In this document: piece after piece, positions 10,559-19,986 of the stretch | Numbering within the stretch: position 1 is the stretch's first letter | How the letters are laid out: the number at the start of each line of letters is the position of its first letter | Assembly: GCA_012518215.1 (NCBI GenBank) | Contig: JAAYSV010000020.1 | Span: forward strand, 20,689 to 84,688 | Source of the DNA: Bacillota bacterium | Lineage (GTDB): Bacteria > Bacillota > Dethiobacteria > DTU022 > PWGO01 | DNA: 64,000 nt | Reading direction: 5' to 3' | Program-made: the position numbers and the translations under genes | The notes under the pieces: generated by a model | Database searches by the model: none | Seen by the model: only the letters and a program-made list of their open reading frames with translations | What the model was told of the DNA's origin: nothing

Positions 10559-11419
10559 GTGAACGATATACAATTCGTTCTTATCACCGGCCTTTCCGGG
10601 GCTGGAAAGAGCTGCGCGGTGAATTGTTTCGAGGATCTGGGTTATTTCTGTGTGGACAATCTTCCCCCGCTCCTGATTCCCAAATTTGCGGAGATGTGCC
10701 TCCAATCGGAAGGGAAAGTAAATCGGGTTGCCCTCGTCTGTGATGTTCGTGGGCGTGACTTTTTCACACACCTCTTTGAAAGCCTGGCCGAACTGGAGGC
10801 GGACGGTTTCCGCTACAAGATACTGTTTCTCGAGTCTTCCAGTGATGTGCTGGTGCGCAGATACAAGGAGACGCGGCGACGTCATCCTTTGAAGAAGAGC
10901 ACTATCCTGGAGTCAATTGGCAAAGAGGTCAAGATACTGAGTGAGATAAGGGGTAAGGCTACCAGTATCATCGATACTTCATTCCTGACTCCCAACGAAC
11001 TCCGTGACAGGATCATCTCCCTCTATGCTGAAAATCGGCGGGAGAAGAGCTTGCAGGTGACGCTTGTTTCTTTCGGGTACAAACATTCAATACCTTCAGA
11101 TTGTGATCTGGTTTTTGATGTTCGCTTTCTGCCCAATCCCCATTATGTTGAACACCTCAAACCCTTGACGGGCAACGATACGGCGGTCAAGGATTATGTG
11201 TGCAAATGGCCGATCACCAGGATTTTTTTGCAAAAACTCGGGGAGATGTTGACGTTTCTGATCCCACATTATGTCAGCGAGGGGAAGAGCCACCTGATCA
11301 TCGGGATTGGCTGTACGGGGGGACGGCATCGTTCGGTGACGATTGCCAATGAACTCTTCCATTTTCTGCAGCAGGAAGGTTGTTCCCTGGCAATCGAACA
11401 TCGGGATATTGACAAATAA
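10559..11419 (+). CDS. rapZ: RapZ/YvcJ nucleotide-binding protein
   Basis: A 286-residue P-loop protein of the RapZ (YvcJ) family. Walker A is GLSGAGKS at residues 11-18. The C-terminal domain carries GIGCTGGRHRSV, the conserved ligand-binding patch. In E. coli RapZ guides RNase E to the GlmZ small RNA; in Bacillus YvcJ binds nucleotide and affects competence. The GTG start has the purine-rich GGGGGGAAAG just upstream. It sits 12 bases before whiA. The usual middle gene yvcK is absent between the two. Confidence 0.95.
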   Translation: MNDIQFVLITGLSGAGKSCAVNCFEDLGYFCVDNLPPLLIPKFAEMCLQSEGKVNRVALVCDVRGRDFFTHLFESLAELEADGFRYKILFLESSSDVLVRRYKETRRRHPLKKSTILESIGKEVKILSEIRGKATSIIDTSFLTPNELRDRIISLYAENRREKSLQVTLVSFGYKHSIPSDCDLVFDVRFLPNPHYVEHLKPLTGNDTAVKDYVCKWPITRIFLQKLGEMLTFLIPHYVSEGKSHLIIGIGCTGGRHRSVTIANELFHFLQQEGCSLAIEHRDIDK

Positions 11420-11431
11420 AGGGTTGGTGTC

Positions 11432-12397
11432 ATGGCTGGGAAAATAACGACCTTTTCGCAGAAGGTGAAAAGTGAACTCTGTCGTACAAGGCCCCTTTTT
11501 CCATGTTGTACCCGTGCAGAATTGGGAGCCATAATCCACCTGCGTGGTTATATCACTCTCAACGAGCGGAAACCGATGTTGAATATAAGGCTGGACAGCA
11601 ACGCATTGACCAGATATGTTTTCAAAACAATCAAGGAGACGGTCCATGCAGCCCCCGGGGTAATGTACCATGAAAGGGAAAAATGTGCGGGTTCATATTT
11701 TGTGATCCGCATCCTGGATGAGGCTGTCCTGGAGAAACTGTTTTCATGTCTGGGGATGAAGAAACAGGGACAGTGGCTGGGGGTGCCCCGGGTCAATCCG
11801 CAGATGGTGCGGAACGGTTGCTGCCGGGGAAGTTACCTGCGGGGGGCATTTATGGCCGGAGGATCGATCAATTCGCCGCGGGCCGCTTACCACCTGGAAA
11901 TATTTTCTGAATATGAAATCTACGCCCGCGAGATGCTCGAACTGATGCAAGAATTTGAAATTACCGCCTCGTTGCGCCGCCGGGAAAAAGGTTATTACGT
12001 TTATCTGAAAAATGCGGAATCAATACTGGATTTTTTAAGACTCATCAGGGCCTATTCCCCTTTGATGCAGATGGAGGAGCAGCGGGTCTTCAAGAGTTTG
12101 CGAAACCATACAAATCGTCTGGTGAACTGCGAGACGGCCAACCTGAACAAGATCGTTGCGGCTTCCTGCAAACAGACAGAGGCCATCGAGGCTATTGCCC
12201 GGAGTATAGGACTGGACAGGTTGCCCACCGGATTGAGGGAAGCTGCTATCTTGAGAATAGAACATCCCGAGGCTTCCCTCAAAGAATTGGGGGAGATGAT
12301 GAATCCTCCGCTGAGCAAGTCGGGGATCAGTTACCGCCTTAAAAGGTTGAACAGGATAGCCGACCATATTTCGGGGCGCGGAGATAAGTCCTGTTGA
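11432..12397 (+). CDS. whiA: WhiA-family DNA-binding protein
   Basis: A 321-residue WhiA homologue. The N-terminal two thirds resemble the LAGLIDADG homing-endonuclease fold (CCRGSYLRGAFMAGGSIN and the following segment), and the C-terminus has a helix-turn-helix with LKELGEMMNPPLSKSGISYRL. WhiA controls sporulation genes in Streptomyces; in Bacillus it influences cell division and chromosome segregation. The endonuclease-type catalytic residues are generally lost in this family. It closely follows rapZ, which is the conserved order. Confidence 0.96.
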   Translation: MAGKITTFSQKVKSELCRTRPLFPCCTRAELGAIIHLRGYITLNERKPMLNIRLDSNALTRYVFKTIKETVHAAPGVMYHEREKCAGSYFVIRILDEAVLEKLFSCLGMKKQGQWLGVPRVNPQMVRNGCCRGSYLRGAFMAGGSINSPRAAYHLEIFSEYEIYAREMLELMQEFEITASLRRREKGYYVYLKNAESILDFLRLIRAYSPLMQMEEQRVFKSLRNHTNRLVNCETANLNKIVAASCKQTEAIEAIARSIGLDRLPTGLREAAILRIEHPEASLKELGEMMNPPLSKSGISYRLKRLNRIADHISGRGDKSC

Positions 12398-12532
12398 TTT
12401 TGGGAAAGATAGATGACGGTTCATGGGTAAAATAACGGTTGAACAACTTCAAAGCGGGGTTGGCACTGAAAGGAATTTGATTGTCACCGGGCGAAAAAAA
12501 CAACCGGGAAGGGATGCAAAAGGGGTGGTGCG

Positions 12533-13723
12533 GTGAAAAAGCTAACCTTGAAGGATGTGTCCGTGGAACGGAAGAGAGTACTCGTAAGAGTCGATTACAA
12601 TGTCCCACTGGATGGGGGAGTGGTAGCCGATGACGCACGGATCCGTGCATCGTTGCCAACCATTCGTTACCTTCTGGGAAAAAAAGCAAAGATCATCCTG
12701 CTCTCACATCTGGGAAGGCCGGCGGGTGAAGTCGTTGATGAATGGAGAATGGACCCTGTCGCCAGATGTCTGGAGAAGCTTCTGGGGATGAAGGTCAAGA
12801 AGATCGATTTCACCGTGGGGCCTGAAGTGGAAAGATCTGTCCGGAACCTGGATGGCGGGGAGATCCTGCTACTCGAGAATGTGCGTTTCTTGCCCGGCGA
12901 GGAAAAGAATGATCCGTTGCTGGCCGAAAAGATAGCTGCCCTGGCGGATATATTCGTGAATGACGCTTTCGGGACGGCACACCGTGCCCACGTTTCTACA
13001 ACGGGAATAACCAGATATCTCCCGGCGGTGGCCGGGTTTCTCATGGAGAAAGAGATCACCACCCTCCGGAGATGCCTCGATCGCCCGGAAAGGCCCCTGA
13101 CAGCTATCTTTGGCGGGGCCAAGGTCTCCGACAAGATCGGGGTTATCAACAAGTTCCTGGAGTTGGCCGACAATATTCTGATAGGTGGGGGGATGGCCAA
13201 TACATTTTTAAGAGCCAAAGGGTACGACATGGCTTCCTCTTTTTATGAAGAGGGCAGGATTGAGAGTGCCAGGGAGTTGTTGAAAAAGATAAGGGCCGGG
13301 CGGAAACGGGTTTACCTGCCTGACGACCTGGTAATCGTTGAAGAGCTGGTCGCAGGTGCACCGTTCCGGACAGTTGCGGCGGATTCCGTAACCGGAGGAT
13401 GGAAAGCCGTTGATATCGGCCCTGGCACGATGGAGAGTTTCAGCGAGATAGTTGCCGCATCAGGAATGATAATATGGAATGGGCCGCTGGGGGTCTTCGA
13501 GTTGAGCCCTTTCGACCGCGGTACGGAAGCGGTAGCCAGGGCGGCAGTGGAAAGCAAAGCCTATCTACTGGTCGGTGGAGGAGACACTGCCGCTGCATTT
13601 GAGAGGTTTGGCATTGCCGCGGAAGCCGACTACATATCCACGGGGGGAGGGGCTACCCTCGAATTTCTGGAAGGGAAAGAACTGCCGGGGATAGCGGCGT
13701 TGAAAGGGCTGGATAAATACTAG
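12533..13723 (+). CDS. pgk: Phosphoglycerate kinase
   Basis: Transfers phosphate between 1,3-bisphosphoglycerate and ADP in glycolysis and gluconeogenesis. The 396-residue protein has the N-terminal RVDYNVPLD signature, the HLGRP substrate-site motif, IFGGAKVSDKIGV, and the C-terminal GGGDTAAAFE nucleotide-site region. Length matches the family. It starts at GTG with AAAGGGG upstream and heads pgk-tpiA-gpmI-eno. No glyceraldehyde-3-phosphate dehydrogenase gene or CggR-type repressor precedes it. Confidence 0.98.
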   Translation: MKKLTLKDVSVERKRVLVRVDYNVPLDGGVVADDARIRASLPTIRYLLGKKAKIILLSHLGRPAGEVVDEWRMDPVARCLEKLLGMKVKKIDFTVGPEVERSVRNLDGGEILLLENVRFLPGEEKNDPLLAEKIAALADIFVNDAFGTAHRAHVSTTGITRYLPAVAGFLMEKEITTLRRCLDRPERPLTAIFGGAKVSDKIGVINKFLELADNILIGGGMANTFLRAKGYDMASSFYEEGRIESARELLKKIRAGRKRVYLPDDLVIVEELVAGAPFRTVAADSVTGGWKAVDIGPGTMESFSEIVAASGMIIWNGPLGVFELSPFDRGTEAVARAAVESKAYLLVGGGDTAAAFERFGIAAEADYISTGGGATLEFLEGKELPGIAALKGLDKY

Positions 13724-13741
13724 ATTGTAGGAGGTTGAATA

Positions 13742-14512
13742 ATGAACTTGATCATTGCAGCAAACTGGAAGATGCACAAGACCGTCGAGGAGACAAAGGA
13801 GTATGTGGAAAAATTCAAGGTGTGGCAGGAGGAATTGTCCGGAAGCCAGGTAATCATCTGCCCGCCATTTACGGCCTTGTTGACTGCCAGGGAGGCGCTC
13901 TTCAAGACAGCTTTTCACCTTGGCGCCCAGAACATGATGTGGGAGAGCGAGGGGGCCTATACAGGGGAGATATCTCCGCTTATGCTGAGGGAACTGGGGG
14001 TGCGCTATGTGATCATCGGCCATTCCGAACGACGGTGGGTCTTTGGTGAGACTGACGAGCAGATCAACAGAAAGATAAATGCGGCCCTGGAATACAATTT
14101 GATTCCCATTTTCTGCGTGGGGGAAACCATGGAGGATCACCAATCAGGGCGGATGAAGAAGGTCGTTCTGGGCCAGTTGCGGGAAGGTCTGAAGGGTATT
14201 GATACAGACAAAGTAAAAAACATGATCATTGCCTACGAGCCGGTCTGGGCTATCGGAACGGGGGTTGCCGCATCACAGGAAGATGCTGCGGCAGCGGCTG
14301 AATGTATTCTGGAAGAGATTGATCATATCTTCGAGGATAGAACCAGGGTCAAGATCCTGTATGGTGGCAGTGTCAATAAAGATAATATCGGTGATTTTGT
14401 TACCATTCCGGGCATCGAGGGCACCCTCGTCGGCGGTGCCAGCCTTCAGGCCGATGTATTTGCCGGGTTGATCAGGGCAGCCAACTCAGCGCGTGTTTAC
14501 CGGGAGGTTTAG
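13742..14512 (+). CDS. tpiA: Triosephosphate isomerase
   Basis: Interconverts dihydroxyacetone phosphate and glyceraldehyde 3-phosphate. The 256-residue TIM barrel has NWKMHK with the catalytic Lys, GHSERR with the electrophilic His, AYEPVWAIGTG with the catalytic Glu followed by the flexible loop, and YGGSV as the phosphate-binding turn. The ATG is preceded by AGGAGG. It lies 18 bases after pgk and three bases before gpmI, so it is in the same operon. Confidence 0.98.
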   Translation: MNLIIAANWKMHKTVEETKEYVEKFKVWQEELSGSQVIICPPFTALLTAREALFKTAFHLGAQNMMWESEGAYTGEISPLMLRELGVRYVIIGHSERRWVFGETDEQINRKINAALEYNLIPIFCVGETMEDHQSGRMKKVVLGQLREGLKGIDTDKVKNMIIAYEPVWAIGTGVAASQEDAAAAAECILEEIDHIFEDRTRVKILYGGSVNKDNIGDFVTIPGIEGTLVGGASLQADVFAGLIRAANSARVYREV

Positions 14513-14515
14513 CGA

Positions 14516-16123
14516 TTGTATCTTGCCAACAGGCCTGTAATCCTTGTTATCATGGATGGATGGGGATGCCGTGCCGAAAAAGAGGGAAATGCGATTGCCC
14601 ATGCTTCAATTCCTTATTTGCGCCATCTCGGGGAATCATGCCCTTTTACCTTGCTGGGAGCTGCCGGGGAAGCTGTGGGATTACCGGAGGGCCAGATAGG
14701 CAATTCCGAGGTGGGGCATCTGAATATCGGGGCCGGGCGGATTGTTTATCAGGACCTGAGCCGCATCAACAATAGCATCGAGGCCGGTGTTTTCTTTGAA
14801 AACAAGATCATAAAGCAGACGCTGGAAACGGTGGGCAGAAAACGTTCTTCGCTTCACCTGATGGGGCTTCTTTCCGATGGGGGAGTCCACAGCCATATCG
14901 ATCAATTGTTTGCCCTGTTGATAGCTGCCAGGCGTTTCGGTATGAAACAGAATGTATTTGTTCATGCCATCCTGGACGGCAGGGATGTCCCGCCGGCCAA
15001 CGCTCTGAAGTATATCAAGGAGCTCGATGAATTTTGCAGTGCAAATGCGGTGGGCCGGATTGCCAGCATTGCGGGGCGTTACTACGCAATGGATCGGGAC
15101 AACCGTTGGGAACGGACCAAAAAGGCCTACGATGCTTATGTATACGGGCAGGGGGTTCTTGCCAGGGATCCCTTCGCGGCTCTGGATGCGGCATATCGCA
15201 GGGGTGAGACCGATGAGTTTGTTGCTCCGGTGTCCATCATTCAGCCGGGTGGGGATCCGATCAGGATAACCTCCGAAGATGCCATTCTGTTTTTCAATTT
15301 CCGGCCGGATAGGGTTCGCCAGATTGCCAGGGCTTTTCTGGAAAAGGAACTGGAGGAGTTTGACCGGGGGCCGGAAGCGGTGTTCCCTCTGGTGGTTACC
15401 ATGACTGAATACGACAAAAATTTTGATTGCCCCGTGGTTTTCCCTCCGGAATATTTGCGTGATACGTTGGGAGAATGGCTTTCCAAAAGCGGTTGCAAGC
15501 AGTATCGGCTGGCGGAAACAGAAAAATATGCTCATGTAACCTTTTTCTTCAATGGTGGCCGTGAGGAACCTTTCCCGGGGGAGGAGCGTTTCATGGTTCC
15601 TTCACCTGCCGTGGCCACCTATGATCTGCAGCCGGAGATGAGTGCACCCCGGGTGGCCCGGAAAGCCTGCCTGGAGATAGCGCGGCAGAAACATTCTTTC
15701 TTTGTTGTCAATTTTGCCAATGCGGATATGGTCGGGCATACCGGAAACATGGAGGCCACGATCAAGGCAGTGGAAGCCGTAGATCGAGGGGTTGAATCGA
15801 TTGCCGAACAGGCGTTGAAAAGTGGTTACTGGACACTCGTAACCGCCGATCACGGCAATGCCGACATGGTTCAGGATCCGGTCACGGGGAAACCGGTCAC
15901 GGCGCATACCACCAGTGCAGTTCCATTCATCTTGCTGGGAAAACAAAATATGTACAATCTGCGAAGCGGCGGTGTACTGGCGGATATCGCCCCCACGGTG
16001 CTGGAATTGATGGGGATGCCATTGCCGGAAGAGATGACGGGGAGAAGCCTGCTTCTGGAAAAAGGTTCTATCTCTACCGGGAAGCCGGACGGAAAACCGG
16101 GCACCCCCGGAATTCCCATGTGA
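14516..16123 (+). CDS. gpmI: 2,3-bisphosphoglycerate-independent phosphoglycerate mutase
   Basis: Interconverts 3- and 2-phosphoglycerate without a bisphosphate cofactor, using two Mn2+ and a phosphoserine intermediate. The 535-residue protein belongs to the alkaline phosphatase superfamily: MDGWG metal site near the start, NSEVGHLNIGAGR containing the catalytic Ser, and TADHGNADMV near the C-terminus for the second metal site. It starts at TTG with GGGAGG about eight bases upstream, overlapping the end of tpiA. Length is slightly above the usual 510 because of a Gly/Pro-rich tail. Confidence 0.97.
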   Translation: MYLANRPVILVIMDGWGCRAEKEGNAIAHASIPYLRHLGESCPFTLLGAAGEAVGLPEGQIGNSEVGHLNIGAGRIVYQDLSRINNSIEAGVFFENKIIKQTLETVGRKRSSLHLMGLLSDGGVHSHIDQLFALLIAARRFGMKQNVFVHAILDGRDVPPANALKYIKELDEFCSANAVGRIASIAGRYYAMDRDNRWERTKKAYDAYVYGQGVLARDPFAALDAAYRRGETDEFVAPVSIIQPGGDPIRITSEDAILFFNFRPDRVRQIARAFLEKELEEFDRGPEAVFPLVVTMTEYDKNFDCPVVFPPEYLRDTLGEWLSKSGCKQYRLAETEKYAHVTFFFNGGREEPFPGEERFMVPSPAVATYDLQPEMSAPRVARKACLEIARQKHSFFVVNFANADMVGHTGNMEATIKAVEAVDRGVESIAEQALKSGYWTLVTADHGNADMVQDPVTGKPVTAHTTSAVPFILLGKQNMYNLRSGGVLADIAPTVLELMGMPLPEEMTGRSLLLEKGSISTGKPDGKPGTPGIPM

Positions 16124-16158
16124 TTGCCAGATAAACTTTCTTGATTGGCAGTCAGTAA

Positions 16159-17472
<1,314 letters not shown>

Positions 17473-17484
17473 TGAAAAAGTCGG

Positions 17485-17513
17485 TTGTTAAAAAAGTGCT
17501 ACTATGTTAGAAT
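17485..17513 (+). promoter_or_regulatory. Sigma-A type promoter for secG
   Basis: TTGTTA and TAGAAT are separated by 17 bases, with TG one base before the -10. It lies between the eno stop and the secG start and gives secG its own transcript. Confidence 0.6.
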
Positions 17514-17559
17514 ATCATTCGTTGGTCCGGGAAGGTTGTATCTGATGGAGGGATAGGTT

Positions 17560-17784
17560 ATGCGTATAGCCCTTACTGTTGTGCATGTATTGATCTGTGT
17601 GGCGCTGGTTGTTTCCGTGCTCCTGCAATCAGGAAGGAGTGCGGGGATATCAGGTGCTATCGGCGGAGGTGCGCAGACCCTCTTTGGCAAGAAAAAAGGC
17701 CTGGATGATCTGTTCAGCCGGATTACCACGGGGCTGGCGATAGCCTTCATGATCCTGGCCATCGTGTTGACGGTTTTGAAATAA
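17560..17784 (+). CDS. secG: Preprotein translocase subunit SecG
   Basis: A 74-residue membrane protein with two hydrophobic segments (about 5-22 and 52-73) joined by a Gly-rich polar loop containing LLQSGRSAGISGAIGGGA, the SecG hallmark. SecG assists SecYE during protein export. The order eno-secG-rnr is common in Firmicutes and supports the call. Confidence 0.95.
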   Translation: MRIALTVVHVLICVALVVSVLLQSGRSAGISGAIGGGAQTLFGKKKGLDDLFSRITTGLAIAFMILAIVLTVLK

Positions 17785-17826
17785 ATGGGCTGTTTCGAAG
17801 TATGATAGAAGTGTTTACCGGTAAAA

Positions 17827-17857
17827 TTGAAGTATTTCAAGAAATTTCGGGTATAAT
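17827..17857 (+). promoter_or_regulatory. Promoter-like pair upstream of rnr
   Basis: TTGAAG and a perfect TATAAT are spaced by 19 bases, which is one or two longer than ideal. A strong terminator hairpin follows within 20 bases of the -10, so any transcript from here would meet it almost at once. Confidence 0.45.
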
Positions 17858-17873
17858 ACAGGAAAAATAAGGC

Positions 17874-17899
17874 GGAGCAGGGAGGTCCTGCTCCTTTTT
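17874..17899 (+). terminator. Intrinsic terminator between secG and rnr
   Basis: GGAGCAGG and CCTGCTCC form a perfect 8-bp stem with a 5-base loop, followed by TTTTT. It probably ends the secG transcript. Its position just downstream of a promoter-like element also allows an attenuator role for rnr. Confidence 0.8.
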
Positions 17900-18017
17900 G
17901 CTAAGATCCGGACATGGAAGGGGAATCAAGATCAATAAAAGAGAGCGCAAAAAGAAAATCGGAGGAAGGCATGCAGTTCCTCGACACGGGAGGGGCCGGA
18001 GAAAAAAGAAGGGTACC

Positions 18018-19724
18018 TTGACCGGAACCTTTCAGGGTACACGCCGGGGCTACGCGTTTCTGATTCCCGATTCAAGGGAAGAAGCGGACATTTTTATTCC
18101 GGCGAACAAGATCGGCGAGGCGGCTGAAGGTGATCGTGTTTCAGTCAAGATTCTGCCCGGGGGATCAGGGAAAAACCGTAAAGGCGAAGTCATCTCGGTT
18201 ATCCGGTCGGCAGGGGCGAAAATGATAGACAGGGAGAAGTTCCCTTCCCGGGTGATGAAGGAGTTACGCAACCTTCCCGGGGAGAAAGACATAGCATCAA
18301 TTGCACTCCAGGAAGGAAGAGCCGATTTGCGAGATGAGTTGATTGTTACCGTGGACCCGGCGGACGCCAGGGACATGGATGACGGTATTTCTCTCGGGGT
18401 GCGTGATGTCGGCGGATACCGACTCGGTGTCCATATTGCCGATGTGAGCTATTATGTCCGCGAGGGAACGGCTCTTCACCGGGAGGCTCTCAAACGGGGA
18501 ACAAGTGTTTATTTGACCGACAGGGTTATCCATATGTTACCGCCCCTGCTTTCCCAGAAACTGTGCAGCCTTCAGGAGAATAAAGACCGCCTGGCTATCA
18601 GTGTCATCATAGAACTCGATGTGCGGGGGAGAGTGGAAAAATATGATATTTTCCCCAGCCTGGTCAGGGTAAAACGGAAGCTAAGTTATGAACAGGCAGA
18701 GGAGATGCTCTCTGCAGGGGGAGAATCGGCGGAAATAGGGGCCATGCTCAAAAGCATGGATGAGTTGGCGTCCATGCTTAAAAAGAACCGTCTGCGAAAC
18801 GGGGCACTCTTCCTCAATCTTCCCGAAACAAAGATTACCGTTGATGACGAAGGAAAACCCCTGACCATAGAACGCAAATTTCCGGGGAGGGCTGAATCGA
18901 TCATCGAGGAATTCATGTTGCTGGCCAACGTTTCCGTATGTGAGCATTTTGGTGTAAAGGATCTGCCCTTCATTTACCGGGTGCATCCTCCCCCCACAGA
19001 AGAGAAGATGATCATGTTCAGGAACATCCTGTCGCTGATGAACATCAGGATCAGCGGCGATTTGCGCAAGATCAAACCCCGGGCCATACAGTCGGTGCTC
19101 GACAATGTAAGAGGGACGCCTCTTGAAAGAACGGTCAATTATCTTCTGTTGCGTTCGCTGCCCCATGCTTATTACAGCGTTAACAACGAAAGGCATTTCG
19201 GGCTTGCTTTGCAAAAATATACGCACTTCACTTCGCCCATACGGCGTTTTCCCGATCTGCAGGTTCACGCTATGATAAAAGATCAACTTGCAGGGAACAT
19301 GGATGAGGGAAGGATTGCTTTTCTGAAGAAACAACTTCCCGGGCGGGCCGAACATGCTTCCTGCATGGAAAGAAAAGCCATGGAGGCGGAAAGGGAGAGT
19401 GTTCAACAAAAAAAAGTTGAATACATGGAGGGAAAGGAAGGCGAATCTTTTCCGGGCATCATCTGTGGTGTGACTTCTTTTGGAATCTTTGTAGAACTGC
19501 AAAATACGGTCGAGGGGTTGGTTTTGCTGGAAAGCCTGCGGGATGATTATTACCGGTATCATGAGGAGATGATGGCTGTGATCGGCAGGCGCACCCGTAA
19601 AAAATACTGCCTTGGTGATCCTGTAAATATTGAAGTTGCCAGGGTGGATCTGCAGAAAAAGGTTGTTTATTTTTATCTGCTTTCCAGGGGTGAAACCGGG
19701 GATTTCCCCTCTCCCGAATCATAA
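18018..19724 (+). CDS. rnr: RNase R/RNB-family 3'-5' exoribonuclease, short form
   Basis: Degrades RNA processively from the 3' end. From the N-terminus there is one cold-shock (OB) domain (GTFQGTRRGYAFLIPD onward), the RNB catalytic domain with metal-binding VDPADARDMDDG, LPPLLSQKLCSLQENKDRLA, and a C-terminal S1 domain (GIICGVTSFGIFVEL). The usual N-terminal helix-turn-helix and second cold-shock domain are absent, so it is well below the usual 700-800 residues. The start is uncertain. The frame is open back to TTG 17898, but that codon sits in the terminator T-run with no ribosome site. TTG 18018 overlaps the stop of a short upstream frame (ATG 17971, led by GGAGG) as TTGA and is chosen here. 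Confidence 0.85.
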   Translation: MTGTFQGTRRGYAFLIPDSREEADIFIPANKIGEAAEGDRVSVKILPGGSGKNRKGEVISVIRSAGAKMIDREKFPSRVMKELRNLPGEKDIASIALQEGRADLRDELIVTVDPADARDMDDGISLGVRDVGGYRLGVHIADVSYYVREGTALHREALKRGTSVYLTDRVIHMLPPLLSQKLCSLQENKDRLAISVIIELDVRGRVEKYDIFPSLVRVKRKLSYEQAEEMLSAGGESAEIGAMLKSMDELASMLKKNRLRNGALFLNLPETKITVDDEGKPLTIERKFPGRAESIIEEFMLLANVSVCEHFGVKDLPFIYRVHPPPTEEKMIMFRNILSLMNIRISGDLRKIKPRAIQSVLDNVRGTPLERTVNYLLLRSLPHAYYSVNNERHFGLALQKYTHFTSPIRRFPDLQVHAMIKDQLAGNMDEGRIAFLKKQLPGRAEHASCMERKAMEAERESVQQKKVEYMEGKEGESFPGIICGVTSFGIFVELQNTVEGLVLLESLRDDYYRYHEEMMAVIGRRTRKKYCLGDPVNIEVARVDLQKKVVYFYLLSRGETGDFPSPES

Positions 19725-19922
19725 CCGCGATGGCCCGCCTGTGTTATAACCCGGTAACAAAGGGGAAGATTTCATATTACCAGGATTTTTCCATCCGGAG
19801 CAGCAGCCTGCTTGAAACAGGATGAGCAGGAAAGATCGAGCCATGAAAAAAGTCATGGGAGTACATGCAATATCTTTCCGTGCAGCGGCGAAAATTTGTA
19901 CAATCATGTTTTATTCCGATAA

Positions 19923-19951
19923 TTGACAATGTTGATCTATTTGTTCATAAT
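19923..19951 (+). promoter_or_regulatory. Strong sigma-A promoter for nadA
   Basis: Consensus TTGACA and CATAAT are spaced exactly 17 bases apart. The predicted transcript would begin near 19958, leaving a short leader with GGAGG before the TTG start of nadA. This rules against the ATG at 19954 as start. Confidence 0.82.
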
Positions 19952-19986
19952 AAATGATAAGTTCCGGGCACGTGGAGGTAATACTG

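Noticed and set aside
19725..19922. tmRNA or smpB remnant after rnr
   Set aside because: The order rnr-smpB-ssrA is known, but no tRNA-like end, tag frame or SmpB motif is visible here.
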